DNA of 64,000 nt. Origin: Neptunicella sp048268085 (GTDB lineage: Bacteria > Pseudomonadota > Gammaproteobacteria > Enterobacterales > Alteromonadaceae). Every line of letters begins with the position of its first letter. Within the stretch, counting starts at the first letter, position 1. The stretch spans positions 1 through 64,000 of the forward strand of contig NZ_JBLWWF010000016.1 of NCBI RefSeq assembly GCF_048268085.1, in the 5' to 3' direction. The position numbers and the translations under genes are program-made. The notes under the pieces are model-generated. The model did not search any database. It had not been told where the DNA came from and was given only the letters and a program-made list of their open reading frames with translations. This document shows positions 18,124-27,112 of the stretch, one piece after another.

Positions 18124-18915
18124 ATGTCTGAAAATCGCGTTACCCTAACCATTGAGCAAGGCATAGCCCGCGTTATCCTGAATCGTCCTGAAAAACATAA
18201 CGCGCTGGATTTGGCGATGTTTACCGCCATTGATAACACCATTAACCAGATTAAAGCGAATCGCACAGTACGTGTGGTGATTGTTGCTGGTGCGGGTAGC
18301 AGTTTTTGCTCCGGACTGGATACTAAGTCGGTACTAACTAATAAAACTGGTGCACTAAAATTGTTGTTTAAATGGTTACCGGGTAATGCCAATCTGGCTC
18401 AACGAGTGTGTATCGGCTGGCGTCGTTTAAATGTGCCGGTGATTATGGCCTTGCACGGAAAATGTTGGGGAGGGGGGATGCAAATCGCCTTGGGTGGCGA
18501 TTTTCGTATTACTACTCCAGACTGTTCGCTATCGATCATGGAATCCCGCTGGGGCTTAATTCCGGATATGGGGGGGACGGTAGCACTGCGGGAATGCGTT
18601 GCTGCTGATCAGGCCATTAAACTGGCGATGACCAGTGAAATCATCGATCCTAACCAAGCGTTATCCATCGGACTCATTACTCAAGTCGCCACTGATCCGC
18701 AGCAAGTAGCGATAGAATTAGCCAAACAACTAGTTGAACGCTCACCGGATACCAATCGGTTAATTAAGCGGGTTTATCATCAAATCTGGTGTCCCCATGA
18801 ACGGCGTATTCTGGCTAAAGAAACCTTAAATCAAATTAAAATTATTGTCGGTAAAAATCAGCGAATAGCAGTAAAAAGAGCGCAAGGTAATCATGATATT
18901 GAATTTAAACTTTGA
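18124..18915 (+). CDS. Crotonase-fold enoyl-CoA hydratase/isomerase family protein
   Basis: 263 residues. Crotonase motifs are seen: NRPEKHNALD, the first oxyanion-hole segment AGAGSSFCSGLD, and the second HGKCWGGGMQIALGGDFRI. The catalytic region reads MESRWGLIPDMGG, with Glu in the place typical of hydratases or isomerases. The substrate cannot be deduced and no beta-oxidation genes are adjacent. No clear ribosome-binding site precedes the ATG. It is 90 bp after proB on the same strand. Confidence 0.88.
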   Translation: MSENRVTLTIEQGIARVILNRPEKHNALDLAMFTAIDNTINQIKANRTVRVVIVAGAGSSFCSGLDTKSVLTNKTGALKLLFKWLPGNANLAQRVCIGWRRLNVPVIMALHGKCWGGGMQIALGGDFRITTPDCSLSIMESRWGLIPDMGGTVALRECVAADQAIKLAMTSEIIDPNQALSIGLITQVATDPQQVAIELAKQLVERSPDTNRLIKRVYHQIWCPHERRILAKETLNQIKIIVGKNQRIAVKRAQGNHDIEFKL

Positions 18916-19099
18916 GGCCAGTTGAGCCCATGAAAGATTGCCCCTGCGTAAATTAATCGTCATTATGCTATTCCTAGTGTGAGCCCGTAGTTTATTGTTT
19001 TTTAGCAATAAGTTATCTTGCAAAGAACAAAAAGTGAGCAAACTCCCAATTTATTGCGTACTCTGAATTAAATATAAAATAAAAAGAGTCTAAAAAACC

Positions 19100-21232
19100 G
19101 TGCAACGATTTCTGAGTGAGTTAAAACGGCGCAAAGTCGTGAATTCTTTAGTGGCCTATGTGGGCATTTCCTGGTTAATCCTTCAAGTTGTCGGTGTCGT
19201 TAGCAGCATGATTGAAATTAACCCACTAGTGGGGCCGGCTATTTTATTGCTGCTAAGCTGTGGTTTACCGGTGGCGATGTATCTTTCATGGCATTTTGAC
19301 ATTAGCCTGCAAGGCATCAAGCGTACTCCCAGCCTCGATCTGGAACAAAACCCGACAATTAAACCTTTTGGCATATGGAGCTGGATGGGCTTGATGTTTG
19401 TCGTACTGGTCAGTGGTTTTATTGGTGTACAGTATTTTAGCTCGATCAAAGATGAGCAGCTAGCCAAACAAGAAGGCTTAAGTCAGATTAAACATGCCGA
19501 TTCCATTGCCGTGTTGCCCTTTATCGATCAAAGTCCGGAACAAGATCAAGCTTATTTAGCGGTGGGACTGGCAGAAGAACTCACCAGTTTGCTTGGTCGC
19601 TCGACCGGGTTCACCGTAACTGCCTCACGCTCCAGCCAAGTGTTAGCAGAAAAAGGTCTGACGCCGGTGGATATAGGTCGTCGATTAAAGGTCCAAACCG
19701 TACTTTCCGGCAGTGTGCGTGCCAGCGGAAACCGCCTAAAAATCCAGGTAGAACTGTTGGATACCGAAAACGGTCACACGCTATGGACAGAAAGTTTTTT
19801 GCGTGAACTTAAAGATGTTTTTGAATTGCAAAGTGAAATTGGCCGTGCCGTCGTCAATTTATTGCAAGACAAATACCTCGAAGCTGGCACTTTTAAAACC
19901 TTTTCATCCACTAACAGTACCGATGCCTATGTCATGTACCTTAAAGGTCGTGAGGAATACCGTAAACAAACTACCGAATCAATGAAAGCCGCTCGCAAAC
20001 TGTTTGAACAGGCAGTGGCTCTGGATCCGGAATATGCTATGGGCTATGTGGGGCTGGCGGATACGTTAGTGTTGCTGGCTGAAGGAGAAACTCGATTTGG
20101 CGTATTAAAAACTGATATCGCCGCGACCTTAGCCCAACAAAATATCGATAAAGCGTTAGTACGGCAGCCGCAAATGGCTGAAGCCTATGCAGTGAATGGC
20201 TATATCGGATATATGCAGGATGATTTTGACAGAGCAATAGCTAACTATGATAAAGCCATTCAACTCAACCCCAGTTTAGCCATTGCTTATATGTGGAAGT
20301 TTCTTGCACTTAAAGATTTACGGCGTTTTGATGAATCCTTGGTAGTACTCCAGAAAGCGCAATCATTAGACCCACTTTTTTTCACTAGTACTTATAATTT
20401 AGGTCTTGCATTGTCACATCGAGGACGTTTTAAAGAGGCGGAAAAGATTTTTAAACAATTACGCTTGGATTATCCTGATTCGCCATTCTCGTATCAGGGA
20501 CTGGCTGATATTTATTACAGTCAAGGAGATTACGCTGGCGCGATTCGAGAAGGTAAAAAGGCCGTTAGGCTTTCTCCTGATAATGTCGAACTTACAGACA
20601 AGTTAATAGGACCCTTATTGGCGCTAGGCTTACCGGAAATTGCTAAAACAATCACCGAGGATCCTAAGTGGGATGTAAATATTTTGATTGCGGAAAAAAA
20701 GTATGACGAGTTGTTTAAGAAAATGAATTTTGATGTGGCAGCTAATCCGGATGATTATTGGTTAGCCTTTGAAGCTGGTTGGTATTATGCCATGTTTGGC
20801 GATAAGCAAAGGGCCCTAACGCTCATAACTGAAAAAGAAAATCTTCTCCAAGAGTCAGACAAGTTTGCCATGCCGTGGTGTTCACCAGCGATTGAAATAG
20901 CGTGGGCGTATAAAGAATTGAGTCATATTAAAGATTATTTAAATTTAGAGTCTAAATGTGATGCGTTATTAGAAGAACAGCGACAGGCGTCGATAAGCTT
21001 TTTTGAGGTTGATTATTTAGCAGCGCGTATCTATGCCTTGGAAGGAAAATCTAGCCAAGCGATACAAGCGTTATCAACGTCAATTGATAAAGGTTGGCGA
21101 GAGTGGTGGACTAAATATGATCCATTACTTGAAAGTCTTAAAGATCAACCTGAATTTCAAAAACTGATCCAGTTTATTGACGACGATCTGGCACGACAAA
21201 GACAAGAAGTAAGAGTCTTATTTACCGATTAG
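19100..21232 (+). CDS. Membrane protein with TolB-like N-terminal domain and TPR repeats
   Basis: 710 residues, GTG start. The N-terminus (KRRKVVNSLVAYVGISWLIL) and two or three membrane helices (about 15-65, 92-112) precede a periplasmic domain of the FlgO/TolB-N type seen in CyaD-like proteins (IAVLPFIDQSP, GLAEELTSLLG, TVLSGSVRASGNRLKIQVEL). From about residue 275 tetratricopeptide repeats follow (for example AEAYAVNGYIGYMQDDFDRA). Relatives often carry an N-terminal adenylate-cyclase or DNA-binding domain; neither is present, so an annotation as adenylate cyclase would be wrong. The function is unknown; a scaffold or envelope sensor is an inference. Confidence 0.82.
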   Translation: MQRFLSELKRRKVVNSLVAYVGISWLILQVVGVVSSMIEINPLVGPAILLLLSCGLPVAMYLSWHFDISLQGIKRTPSLDLEQNPTIKPFGIWSWMGLMFVVLVSGFIGVQYFSSIKDEQLAKQEGLSQIKHADSIAVLPFIDQSPEQDQAYLAVGLAEELTSLLGRSTGFTVTASRSSQVLAEKGLTPVDIGRRLKVQTVLSGSVRASGNRLKIQVELLDTENGHTLWTESFLRELKDVFELQSEIGRAVVNLLQDKYLEAGTFKTFSSTNSTDAYVMYLKGREEYRKQTTESMKAARKLFEQAVALDPEYAMGYVGLADTLVLLAEGETRFGVLKTDIAATLAQQNIDKALVRQPQMAEAYAVNGYIGYMQDDFDRAIANYDKAIQLNPSLAIAYMWKFLALKDLRRFDESLVVLQKAQSLDPLFFTSTYNLGLALSHRGRFKEAEKIFKQLRLDYPDSPFSYQGLADIYYSQGDYAGAIREGKKAVRLSPDNVELTDKLIGPLLALGLPEIAKTITEDPKWDVNILIAEKKYDELFKKMNFDVAANPDDYWLAFEAGWYYAMFGDKQRALTLITEKENLLQESDKFAMPWCSPAIEIAWAYKELSHIKDYLNLESKCDALLEEQRQASISFFEVDYLAARIYALEGKSSQAIQALSTSIDKGWREWWTKYDPLLESLKDQPEFQKLIQFIDDDLARQRQEVRVLFTD

Positions 21233-21250
21233 TAATCGTTTATCAACGCT

Positions 21251-21279
21251 AAAAAAGAGGCGAAATAGTCGCCTCTTAC
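21251..21279. terminator. Bidirectional terminator between convergent genes
   Basis: A 9-bp perfect stem (AAGAGGCGA at 21255-21263 with 21269-21277, 5-nt loop). On the minus strand it is followed by six T, so it mainly serves the minus-strand gene ending at 21300; the T run on the plus strand is interrupted. Confidence 0.78.
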
Positions 21280-21299
21280 GTGTTTTATATTTAAATATC

Positions 21300-22379
21300 T
21301 TATTTTCTAGTGGCCGCACGTCTTCTTAACATTAACGCTCCCAATCCTAACAAAAAAGTGCCTAATGATGCGGGTGCATTGACTGCATTTGAATCAGGTT
21401 CGGAACTGACGGGAAGAATACGTAGTATTTCGGGATCAGAATAAAAGAAAGTGGGTGGGTTACTGCGCTCATCATATTGGTTAATGCCGACCGTGCCACA
21501 AATTTCCATAACGGGTTCATTAGGTTGAATGGGCTCTGGGCCAATTTGGCCACCATCAAACCAGATATCCACTGCTTTTTCCCACAAAGTATATGCTCCA
21601 TTAGGGCCAAAGAACGCATCCCATTCTGGATTAATTTCACAGATATTTTGTAATGTCACAGGATCTCTTGAATCGTCATTTTCCCAAAAGAAAGAACCTT
21701 TGGCAGAAGACATACCCACCTTTACGCTGATGCTATAATCACCAGCAAACAAATCAGCTGGACTCGCGGTATCCAGAAATACAGAGCCATTATTCACAGT
21801 GCCGGCAAGATTCCATAATCCGCCATTGTCGTTACTTATTTGCCAAGTTACATCGTAGTTTACATCAGGAGTGTCAAAATCCAGACTAAAGAAACCAAAA
21901 GTAAACAGGTCTTCACCCTGATTAAATTCCCAGGCACAAGGCTCACCTACGGTAAGGGCTGTTAGCTGTTGGTCAAAGTCGTTTTCTATGGCTGCTATAG
22001 CTGCATCATACTCGGCGTCAGATAAATTTTTTGTACTAGGATCGTTTTCAAAAAAAGATAACGCAGAATTTCTTTGTACTTCTAAGTCATCCAGTTGATC
22101 TTGTGTGTAGCCAACGACACATTCACTGGGCACCGAACCCAAGCCCCTGCCACCACCACCTACTCCTCTGAAGATGCTGTTAGCACTAAAATTAGCATAG
22201 GCCTCGTCGGTTATGCCTACGCTGTTAATGAGGCTATTGTCTACATAATAAAAGGCCTGATCAAAGTTGCTACTATAATCACCTCGTCCAGAGCCTCGAC
22301 TAAGTACCGCGTTCACGGCTTGGATATATAACAGACTGCTTAAAAATAGTAACGTGGACAGTTTTATTTTATGTGGCAT
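21300..22379 (-). CDS. Exported protein with PEP-CTERM-like sorting tail, hypothetical
   Basis: 359 residues from the ATG at 22379 (AAGG about 10 nt upstream); a longer frame to 22463 lacks a signal peptide at its start and is rejected. Signal peptide (KLSTLLFLSSLLYIQAVNA), a Gly-rich segment near residues 45-55 and a beta-rich body. The C-terminus reads VNAPASLGTFLLGLGALMLRRRAATRK when joined: a PEP-CTERM-type arrangement of short motif, one membrane helix and basic cluster, with NAP instead of PEP. Exosortase-type sorting is known for the family; the exosortase is not in this window. The body has no family I recognise. Confidence 0.8.
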   Translation of the reverse strand: MPHKIKLSTLLFLSSLLYIQAVNAVLSRGSGRGDYSSNFDQAFYYVDNSLINSVGITDEAYANFSANSIFRGVGGGGRGLGSVPSECVVGYTQDQLDDLEVQRNSALSFFENDPSTKNLSDAEYDAAIAAIENDFDQQLTALTVGEPCAWEFNQGEDLFTFGFFSLDFDTPDVNYDVTWQISNDNGGLWNLAGTVNNGSVFLDTASPADLFAGDYSISVKVGMSSAKGSFFWENDDSRDPVTLQNICEINPEWDAFFGPNGAYTLWEKAVDIWFDGGQIGPEPIQPNEPVMEICGTVGINQYDERSNPPTFFYSDPEILRILPVSSEPDSNAVNAPASLGTFLLGLGALMLRRRAATRK

Positions 22380-22924
22380 AGCGGTACCTTGGTATTCAAT
22401 AAAATCAATGGGAGGCACTTGCCATTTGTATAACAAAACGACGGTAAGTGGCGGGAAACACAAGGCAATGATATGCCAAGGTAGCCAATGGAAGTATGCA
22501 TAAATCAGGCTAAGTATTTTTATTGTTAAAATACAGTTTGTTAGATTGATATACGCTGGTTAGATTTTAGAGTATGTAAAAGAAACTGACAGTTTTATGC
22601 GGGTTATCTGCATAGTTTTGTTTAGTGTTATTCGCTTGGGACTATTAATTTGTAAGCCATTATTTTTATTTTGGACTCACACTGACGCCATTTTTTATTG
22701 ATGCCATTGGGAAGCTCAGTGACGATGGTATTACATTGCTCATCGGTTAAATTCAGTTTCTAAAATTGTCATCCCTCCAACGCAAAAAATGAACGGAACA
22801 ATTGTTTGAAAAGTGAACATTGTTCTAGTCCTTTTCTATTTAATTGTGTAATTATTGTACTGACATTTAATGGTTGTCGGTTTTCCTGAATGCCATTCGA
22901 CAATAATAAAAAATGGAATGAAGT
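22380..22924. promoter_or_regulatory. Divergent intergenic region upstream of the efflux operon
   Basis: 545 bp without a credible gene. It contains an inverted repeat, GAACAATTGTT (22796-22806) and AACATTGTTC (22816-22825), imperfect by one base, 100 bp upstream of the efflux adaptor start; this could be an operator. No -10/-35 pair is assigned. Confidence 0.45.
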
Positions 22925-23956
22925 GTGAATAATAAAAGTGAATTATTGCAGCAGTTACAGATAGATCGAAGTGAAGCACCAGCCGCATCCGGAATTAAAA
23001 TTTGGCAGGCCATTTTGCTGGCGCTGGTTTGTTCTGCCTTGGCGGTGTGGTTAACCCTAACCTTTGCGTCTGAGCCAGACAACGCGGCTGCGCAAACCGC
23101 TAAGGTCAGTGCTTCTAACTCGTCAGCTAATCATATCGCGACAGTAAGTAATCAACCCACATCGGCTACCGCAGTTAAAACCAATGACAATAACGCCATT
23201 TTAAATTCATCCGGTTATATCACTGCGCGGCGCATGGCAACAGTGTCGGCTGAGATTATGGGGCTGATTAAAGAGGTCGATGTCGAAGAAGGCATGGCGG
23301 TGGGCGAAGGCCAAATTCTGGCAAAACTAGACGATACACTGGCCAAAGCCAATCTGGATTTTGCCAGTGCACAAATAGGCGTGTTACAGGCGCGTCGTGA
23401 AGCGACTGAGGCAAATTTACGAGAAGCCAAACGTAACCAAACCCGCATGACCACTAATACATTTTCCAGCGAAGCGGATATCACCCGTTCACAAACTGAA
23501 GTACAAAGCCTGACCGCCAATCTGAAGAGTATCGAAGCGGATATTAAAGTGGCCCAGATTGAAGTGCGTCGCCAGCAAGAAAGACTGGATGATCACACCA
23601 TTCGTGCCCCTTTTGCCGGTGTAGTAACGGTTAAAAATGCCCAGCCAGGCGAGATTGTCGCACCTGCTTCGGCGGGCGGTGGATTTACCCGAACCGGTAT
23701 TTGCACCATTGTGGATATGCAGTCACTGGAAATCGAAGTGGATGTGAATGAGTCCTTTATTGGGCGAGTAAAACCCGGTCAGAAGGTGGAAGCCAATCTG
23801 GAAGCTTATCCGGACTGGACTATTCCGGCATCAGTGATTGCGATTATCCCTACTGCCGATCGTGCCAAGGCCACCGTTCAGGTCAGAATAAAAATAGAAC
23901 TACAGGATGAGCGGATCCTGCCTGATATGGGCGTAAAAGTCGCCTTTCTAAAATAG
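22925..23956 (+). CDS. Efflux periplasmic adaptor (HlyD/MacA-like membrane fusion protein)
   Basis: 343 residues, GTG start. One N-terminal membrane helix (about 25-48), a low-complexity linker, then biotinyl-lipoyl-like halves around a coiled coil (about 135-215) and beta-barrel segments (IRAPFAGVVTVKNAQPGEIV). It would link an inner-membrane ABC exporter to an outer-membrane channel. First gene of a four-gene operon with an ATPase and two FtsX/MacB-type permeases; no TolC gene is present here. Confidence 0.9.
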   Translation: MNNKSELLQQLQIDRSEAPAASGIKIWQAILLALVCSALAVWLTLTFASEPDNAAAQTAKVSASNSSANHIATVSNQPTSATAVKTNDNNAILNSSGYITARRMATVSAEIMGLIKEVDVEEGMAVGEGQILAKLDDTLAKANLDFASAQIGVLQARREATEANLREAKRNQTRMTTNTFSSEADITRSQTEVQSLTANLKSIEADIKVAQIEVRRQQERLDDHTIRAPFAGVVTVKNAQPGEIVAPASAGGGFTRTGICTIVDMQSLEIEVDVNESFIGRVKPGQKVEANLEAYPDWTIPASVIAIIPTADRAKATVQVRIKIELQDERILPDMGVKVAFLK

Positions 23957-23976
23957 TGAATCAACAGGAAAATAAC

Positions 23977-24675
23977 ATGAGTGATGAGAGTTTATTTGTA
24001 CTTAAAAATGTTGCCAAGCGCTTCAATAAAGGCAAAGAGACCATCAGTATTTTTGATGATTTAAATATGACCATCAAAAAAGGCGACTTTTTGGCCATTA
24101 TGGGGCCTTCTGGATCCGGTAAAACCACCTTATTAAATCTGCTTGGCGGCGTGGACCAACCTACTTCCGGTGAAATTACTTTTGACAATAGTCGGGTGGA
24201 TAAACTTAAAGAAGGGCAACTGGCAAAGTGGCGTGCCAACAATATTGGCTTTATCTTCCAGTTTTACAATCTGATGCCCATGCTCAATGCGGCTCGAAAT
24301 GTCGAATTGCCATTATTGTTAACCAATTTGAGCAGCAAAGATCGTAAACAGCGAGTCGAGACTGCCTTGCAGCTGGTGGGATTGGGAGACAGGGCTAAAC
24401 ATATGCCTGGCGAGATGTCCGGTGGCCAACAGCAGCGGGTGGCAATTGCCCGTGCGGTGGTATCCGATCCGAAGTTATTGTTGTGTGATGAACCTACCGG
24501 GGATCTGGATCGTAAAACTGCCGACGAAATTCTGGAAATGCTGCAATTGCTTAACCGTGAGTTTGGCAAAACCATCGTGATGGTCACGCACGATCCATCA
24601 GCAGCTAAATTTGCTACACATACTCTGCATTTGGATAAAGGTCAGTTTGTGCAGGAAGGGGAGCAACATGAATGA
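23977..24675 (+). CDS. ABC transporter ATP-binding protein, MacB/LolD type
   Basis: 232 residues from the ATG at 23977, chosen over an in-frame GTG at 23956 because AGGA lies 7 nt before it. Complete nucleotide-binding domain: Walker A GPSGSGKTT, Q loop IFQFYN, signature SGGQQQRVAIARA, Walker B LLCDEPTGDLD and the H-loop VTHD. The FQFYNLMPMLNAARNVELP segment is typical of the MacB/LolD group. The stop overlaps the next start by 8 bases. Confidence 0.95.
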   Translation: MSDESLFVLKNVAKRFNKGKETISIFDDLNMTIKKGDFLAIMGPSGSGKTTLLNLLGGVDQPTSGEITFDNSRVDKLKEGQLAKWRANNIGFIFQFYNLMPMLNAARNVELPLLLTNLSSKDRKQRVETALQLVGLGDRAKHMPGEMSGGQQQRVAIARAVVSDPKLLLCDEPTGDLDRKTADEILEMLQLLNREFGKTIVMVTHDPSAAKFATHTLHLDKGQFVQEGEQHE

Positions 24676-25828
24676 TCTTTATCTTATTTTAAAAAATTTG
24701 ACCCGAAAAAAAATGCGGCTGTTTTTAACCAGCTTTGCCATTTTTATCGCTTTTCTTATCTTCGGTGCGATTATGGCATTGCGTGGCGCGCTGAATTCCG
24801 GCGTTGAAATGTCAGCTGATAACCGACTGGTTGTGGTGAATAAGATCAACTTTACCCAGCCGTTGCCCTATGCCTATGTGAATAAAGTAAAAAATATCGA
24901 AGGGGTGAAAGATGTTACCCATGCCAACTGGTTTGGTGGCTATTATCAGGAGCCGGCTAATCAGGTCGTCACTATGGCGGTAGATCCTGAGACTTACTTT
25001 GATGTGTACAGTGAGCTAATCGTCGATCCGGTTCAAAAACAAGCTTGGTTAAATGACCGTAGTGGAATGCTGGTGGGAGAACGCACAGCCAAGTCAAACA
25101 ACTGGAAAGTAGGCGACCGCATTCCAATCTCGTCGAATATCTTTTCTAAAAAGGATGGTGGTCACACTTGGGAGATGGTAGTGGATGGTATTTTTACCGG
25201 CGCTGATGCTCAAACCGATACCGGGTATATTTTGTTTCATTACAAATACTTCATGGAAACCCAATCCTGGGGGGGAGACTATTTGGGGTGGCTAGTGTTA
25301 ACCACTACCGATCCAGCACTGAATGAGCAAGTGGCCAAAGCCATTGACGAGCGATTTGCCAACTCATCTGCTGAAACCGATACCAGTACCGAAAAGGCGT
25401 TTAACAAAGCGTTTATCGAGCAAATTGGTAATATAGGACTGATTATTTTCGGGGTGGTGTTTATGGCCTTTTTCACCATATTGATTGTGGTAGGCAACAC
25501 CATGGTACTGGCCATCCGCGAGCGTACCGGCGAAATTGCGGTATTGAAAACATTGGGATTTTCGTCAATGCGTATTTTTAAAATGGTATTGCTGGAGTCC
25601 TGTTTATTATCCTTTTTAGGTGGATTATTGGGCGTGGCGGCTGCATATATCTTGATTCAATATGCCTCTGATTATGTTGCCCGCTTCCTGCCAAATCTGG
25701 TACTGGATCAGGGCATTTTTATTCAGGCATTATTTTATATGCTGTTGCTAGGGTTGGTTACCGGCATTATTCCGGCCGTTAACGCACTACGTCTGAATAT
25801 TGTTACTGCGTTTAACAGGGGGTCATGA
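24668..25828 (+). CDS. ABC transporter permease, FtsX/MacB family, first copy
   Basis: 386 residues. The ATG at 24668 follows GGAAGGGGAG closely; an upstream frame to 24611 overlaps the ATPase and is rejected. Layout: one N-terminal membrane helix (about 18-40), a periplasmic MacB-like domain (about 45-270), then three helices (about 277-300, 325-350, 360-382). It overlaps the ATPase by 8 bases and joins the second permease by TGATG, so the subunits are probably made in equal amounts. The cargo is unknown. Confidence 0.92.
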   Translation: MNDLYLILKNLTRKKMRLFLTSFAIFIAFLIFGAIMALRGALNSGVEMSADNRLVVVNKINFTQPLPYAYVNKVKNIEGVKDVTHANWFGGYYQEPANQVVTMAVDPETYFDVYSELIVDPVQKQAWLNDRSGMLVGERTAKSNNWKVGDRIPISSNIFSKKDGGHTWEMVVDGIFTGADAQTDTGYILFHYKYFMETQSWGGDYLGWLVLTTTDPALNEQVAKAIDERFANSSAETDTSTEKAFNKAFIEQIGNIGLIIFGVVFMAFFTILIVVGNTMVLAIRERTGEIAVLKTLGFSSMRIFKMVLLESCLLSFLGGLLGVAAAYILIQYASDYVARFLPNLVLDQGIFIQALFYMLLLGLVTGIIPAVNALRLNIVTAFNRGS

Positions 25829-27015
25829 TGAGTACATTAATTTCTCAAAGTGTGGCGGTGGTAGCAATGAACATTCGCAGTTTGCCACGCAGGCTATGGA
25901 TGTCATTGGCAATGGTGTTAGCCAGCGCGGTCGTTGTGGCAATTTTACTTGCTTTTTTGGCCATGGCGAAAGGCTTTGAAGCGACGATGGACAGCGCGGG
26001 CTCCCCTGATGTGGCCTTTTTTATGCGGGCAGGTTCGGCAGCAGAACTCAACAGTTCTGTAATGCGAGATCAGGTAAGCTTGATTGAAACCGCTCCGGGG
26101 ATTGCCAAAGACGAACAGGGGGTAATCGTATCTCCAGAGCTTTACGTTATTGTTGACGGGGTGAAAAAAAGTTCTGGCACTGAAGCTAATATTCCGTTGC
26201 GAGGGTTGGATAGTCGTGGTGTCAGTATGCGCAAAAACTTCAGTTTAGTTGAGGGCAGAATGTTTACCCCAGGCACCAACGAATTGGTGGTAGGCGAAGG
26301 TGTTTTACGGCAATTTTCAGGTTTTGAACTGGGGCAGGAAATAAACTCTGGTAAAAATAGCTGGAAAGTCGTGGGCGTATTTTCAACCGGCGGCAATGTA
26401 TTCGAAAGTGAATTATGGGCAGATGCCAAGGTGATCCAAAATTTGTATAACCGTGGCAGCAGTTATCAGACCGTGCGAGCGAAAATGGATTCAAATTCTA
26501 GTCTGGAGCAGATTAAGGCTTATGTCGAAAATGATCCACGTCTTAATTTGGATGTACAAACTGAAGCAGAATATTTCTCTGCGCAGGGCTCCAGCTTAAG
26601 TTATATGGCCATTTTCGGGCGGGTGATCAGCACTATCATGGCATTAGGAGCATTGGCCGGTGCGTTAAATACCATGTATACCTCAGTGTCAGATCGTTCT
26701 AAAGAAATTGCCACATTGCGGGCTATTGGCTTTAGCCATGTGTCAGCATTTGTCGGCACCATGGTTGAGGCCATGGTATTGGCCGCTGTAGGAGGATTGG
26801 TAGGCTCATTGGCCGCGTACTTTTTCTTTGATGGACTAAATGCCTCAACTTTGGGAGGCAGCTTTACTCAAGTGGTCTTTAGCTTTCGCCTTACTGCAGA
26901 GTTGCTCTGGCAAGGTGCCATATTGGCGTTAATTATTGGTTTTATCAGTGGCGTATTTCCGGCTTGGCGAGCTGCACGAACACCGGTGATTGTGGCGTTT
27001 CAATCGGGTCATTGA
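25828..27015 (+). CDS. ABC transporter permease, FtsX/MacB family, second copy
   Basis: 395 residues from the second ATG of ATGATG; AGGGGG gives better spacing to it than to 25825. Same topology as the preceding permease: one N-terminal helix, a large periplasmic domain, three C-terminal helices, and the FtsX motif SKEIATLRAIGFS (compare GEIAVLKTLGFS in the first copy). The two are distinct paralogues and presumably form a heterodimeric pore with the single ATPase. Confidence 0.92.
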   Translation: MSTLISQSVAVVAMNIRSLPRRLWMSLAMVLASAVVVAILLAFLAMAKGFEATMDSAGSPDVAFFMRAGSAAELNSSVMRDQVSLIETAPGIAKDEQGVIVSPELYVIVDGVKKSSGTEANIPLRGLDSRGVSMRKNFSLVEGRMFTPGTNELVVGEGVLRQFSGFELGQEINSGKNSWKVVGVFSTGGNVFESELWADAKVIQNLYNRGSSYQTVRAKMDSNSSLEQIKAYVENDPRLNLDVQTEAEYFSAQGSSLSYMAIFGRVISTIMALGALAGALNTMYTSVSDRSKEIATLRAIGFSHVSAFVGTMVEAMVLAAVGGLVGSLAAYFFFDGLNASTLGGSFTQVVFSFRLTAELLWQGAILALIIGFISGVFPAWRAARTPVIVAFQSGH

Positions 27016-27038
27016 AAACAATATAACGCAGTAAGTCA

Positions 27039-27059
27039 GGGAGCTTCGGCTCCCTTTTT
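27039..27059 (+). terminator. Terminator of the efflux operon
   Basis: GGGAGC-TTCG-GCTCCC (27039-27054) with a stable UUCG tetraloop, followed by five T, 23 bp after the last permease. Confidence 0.92.
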
Positions 27060-27112
27060 AGTCATGCAGGATTACTTCAGTTACGAATACAGGTAAACTC
27101 CCGCCCCATCGT

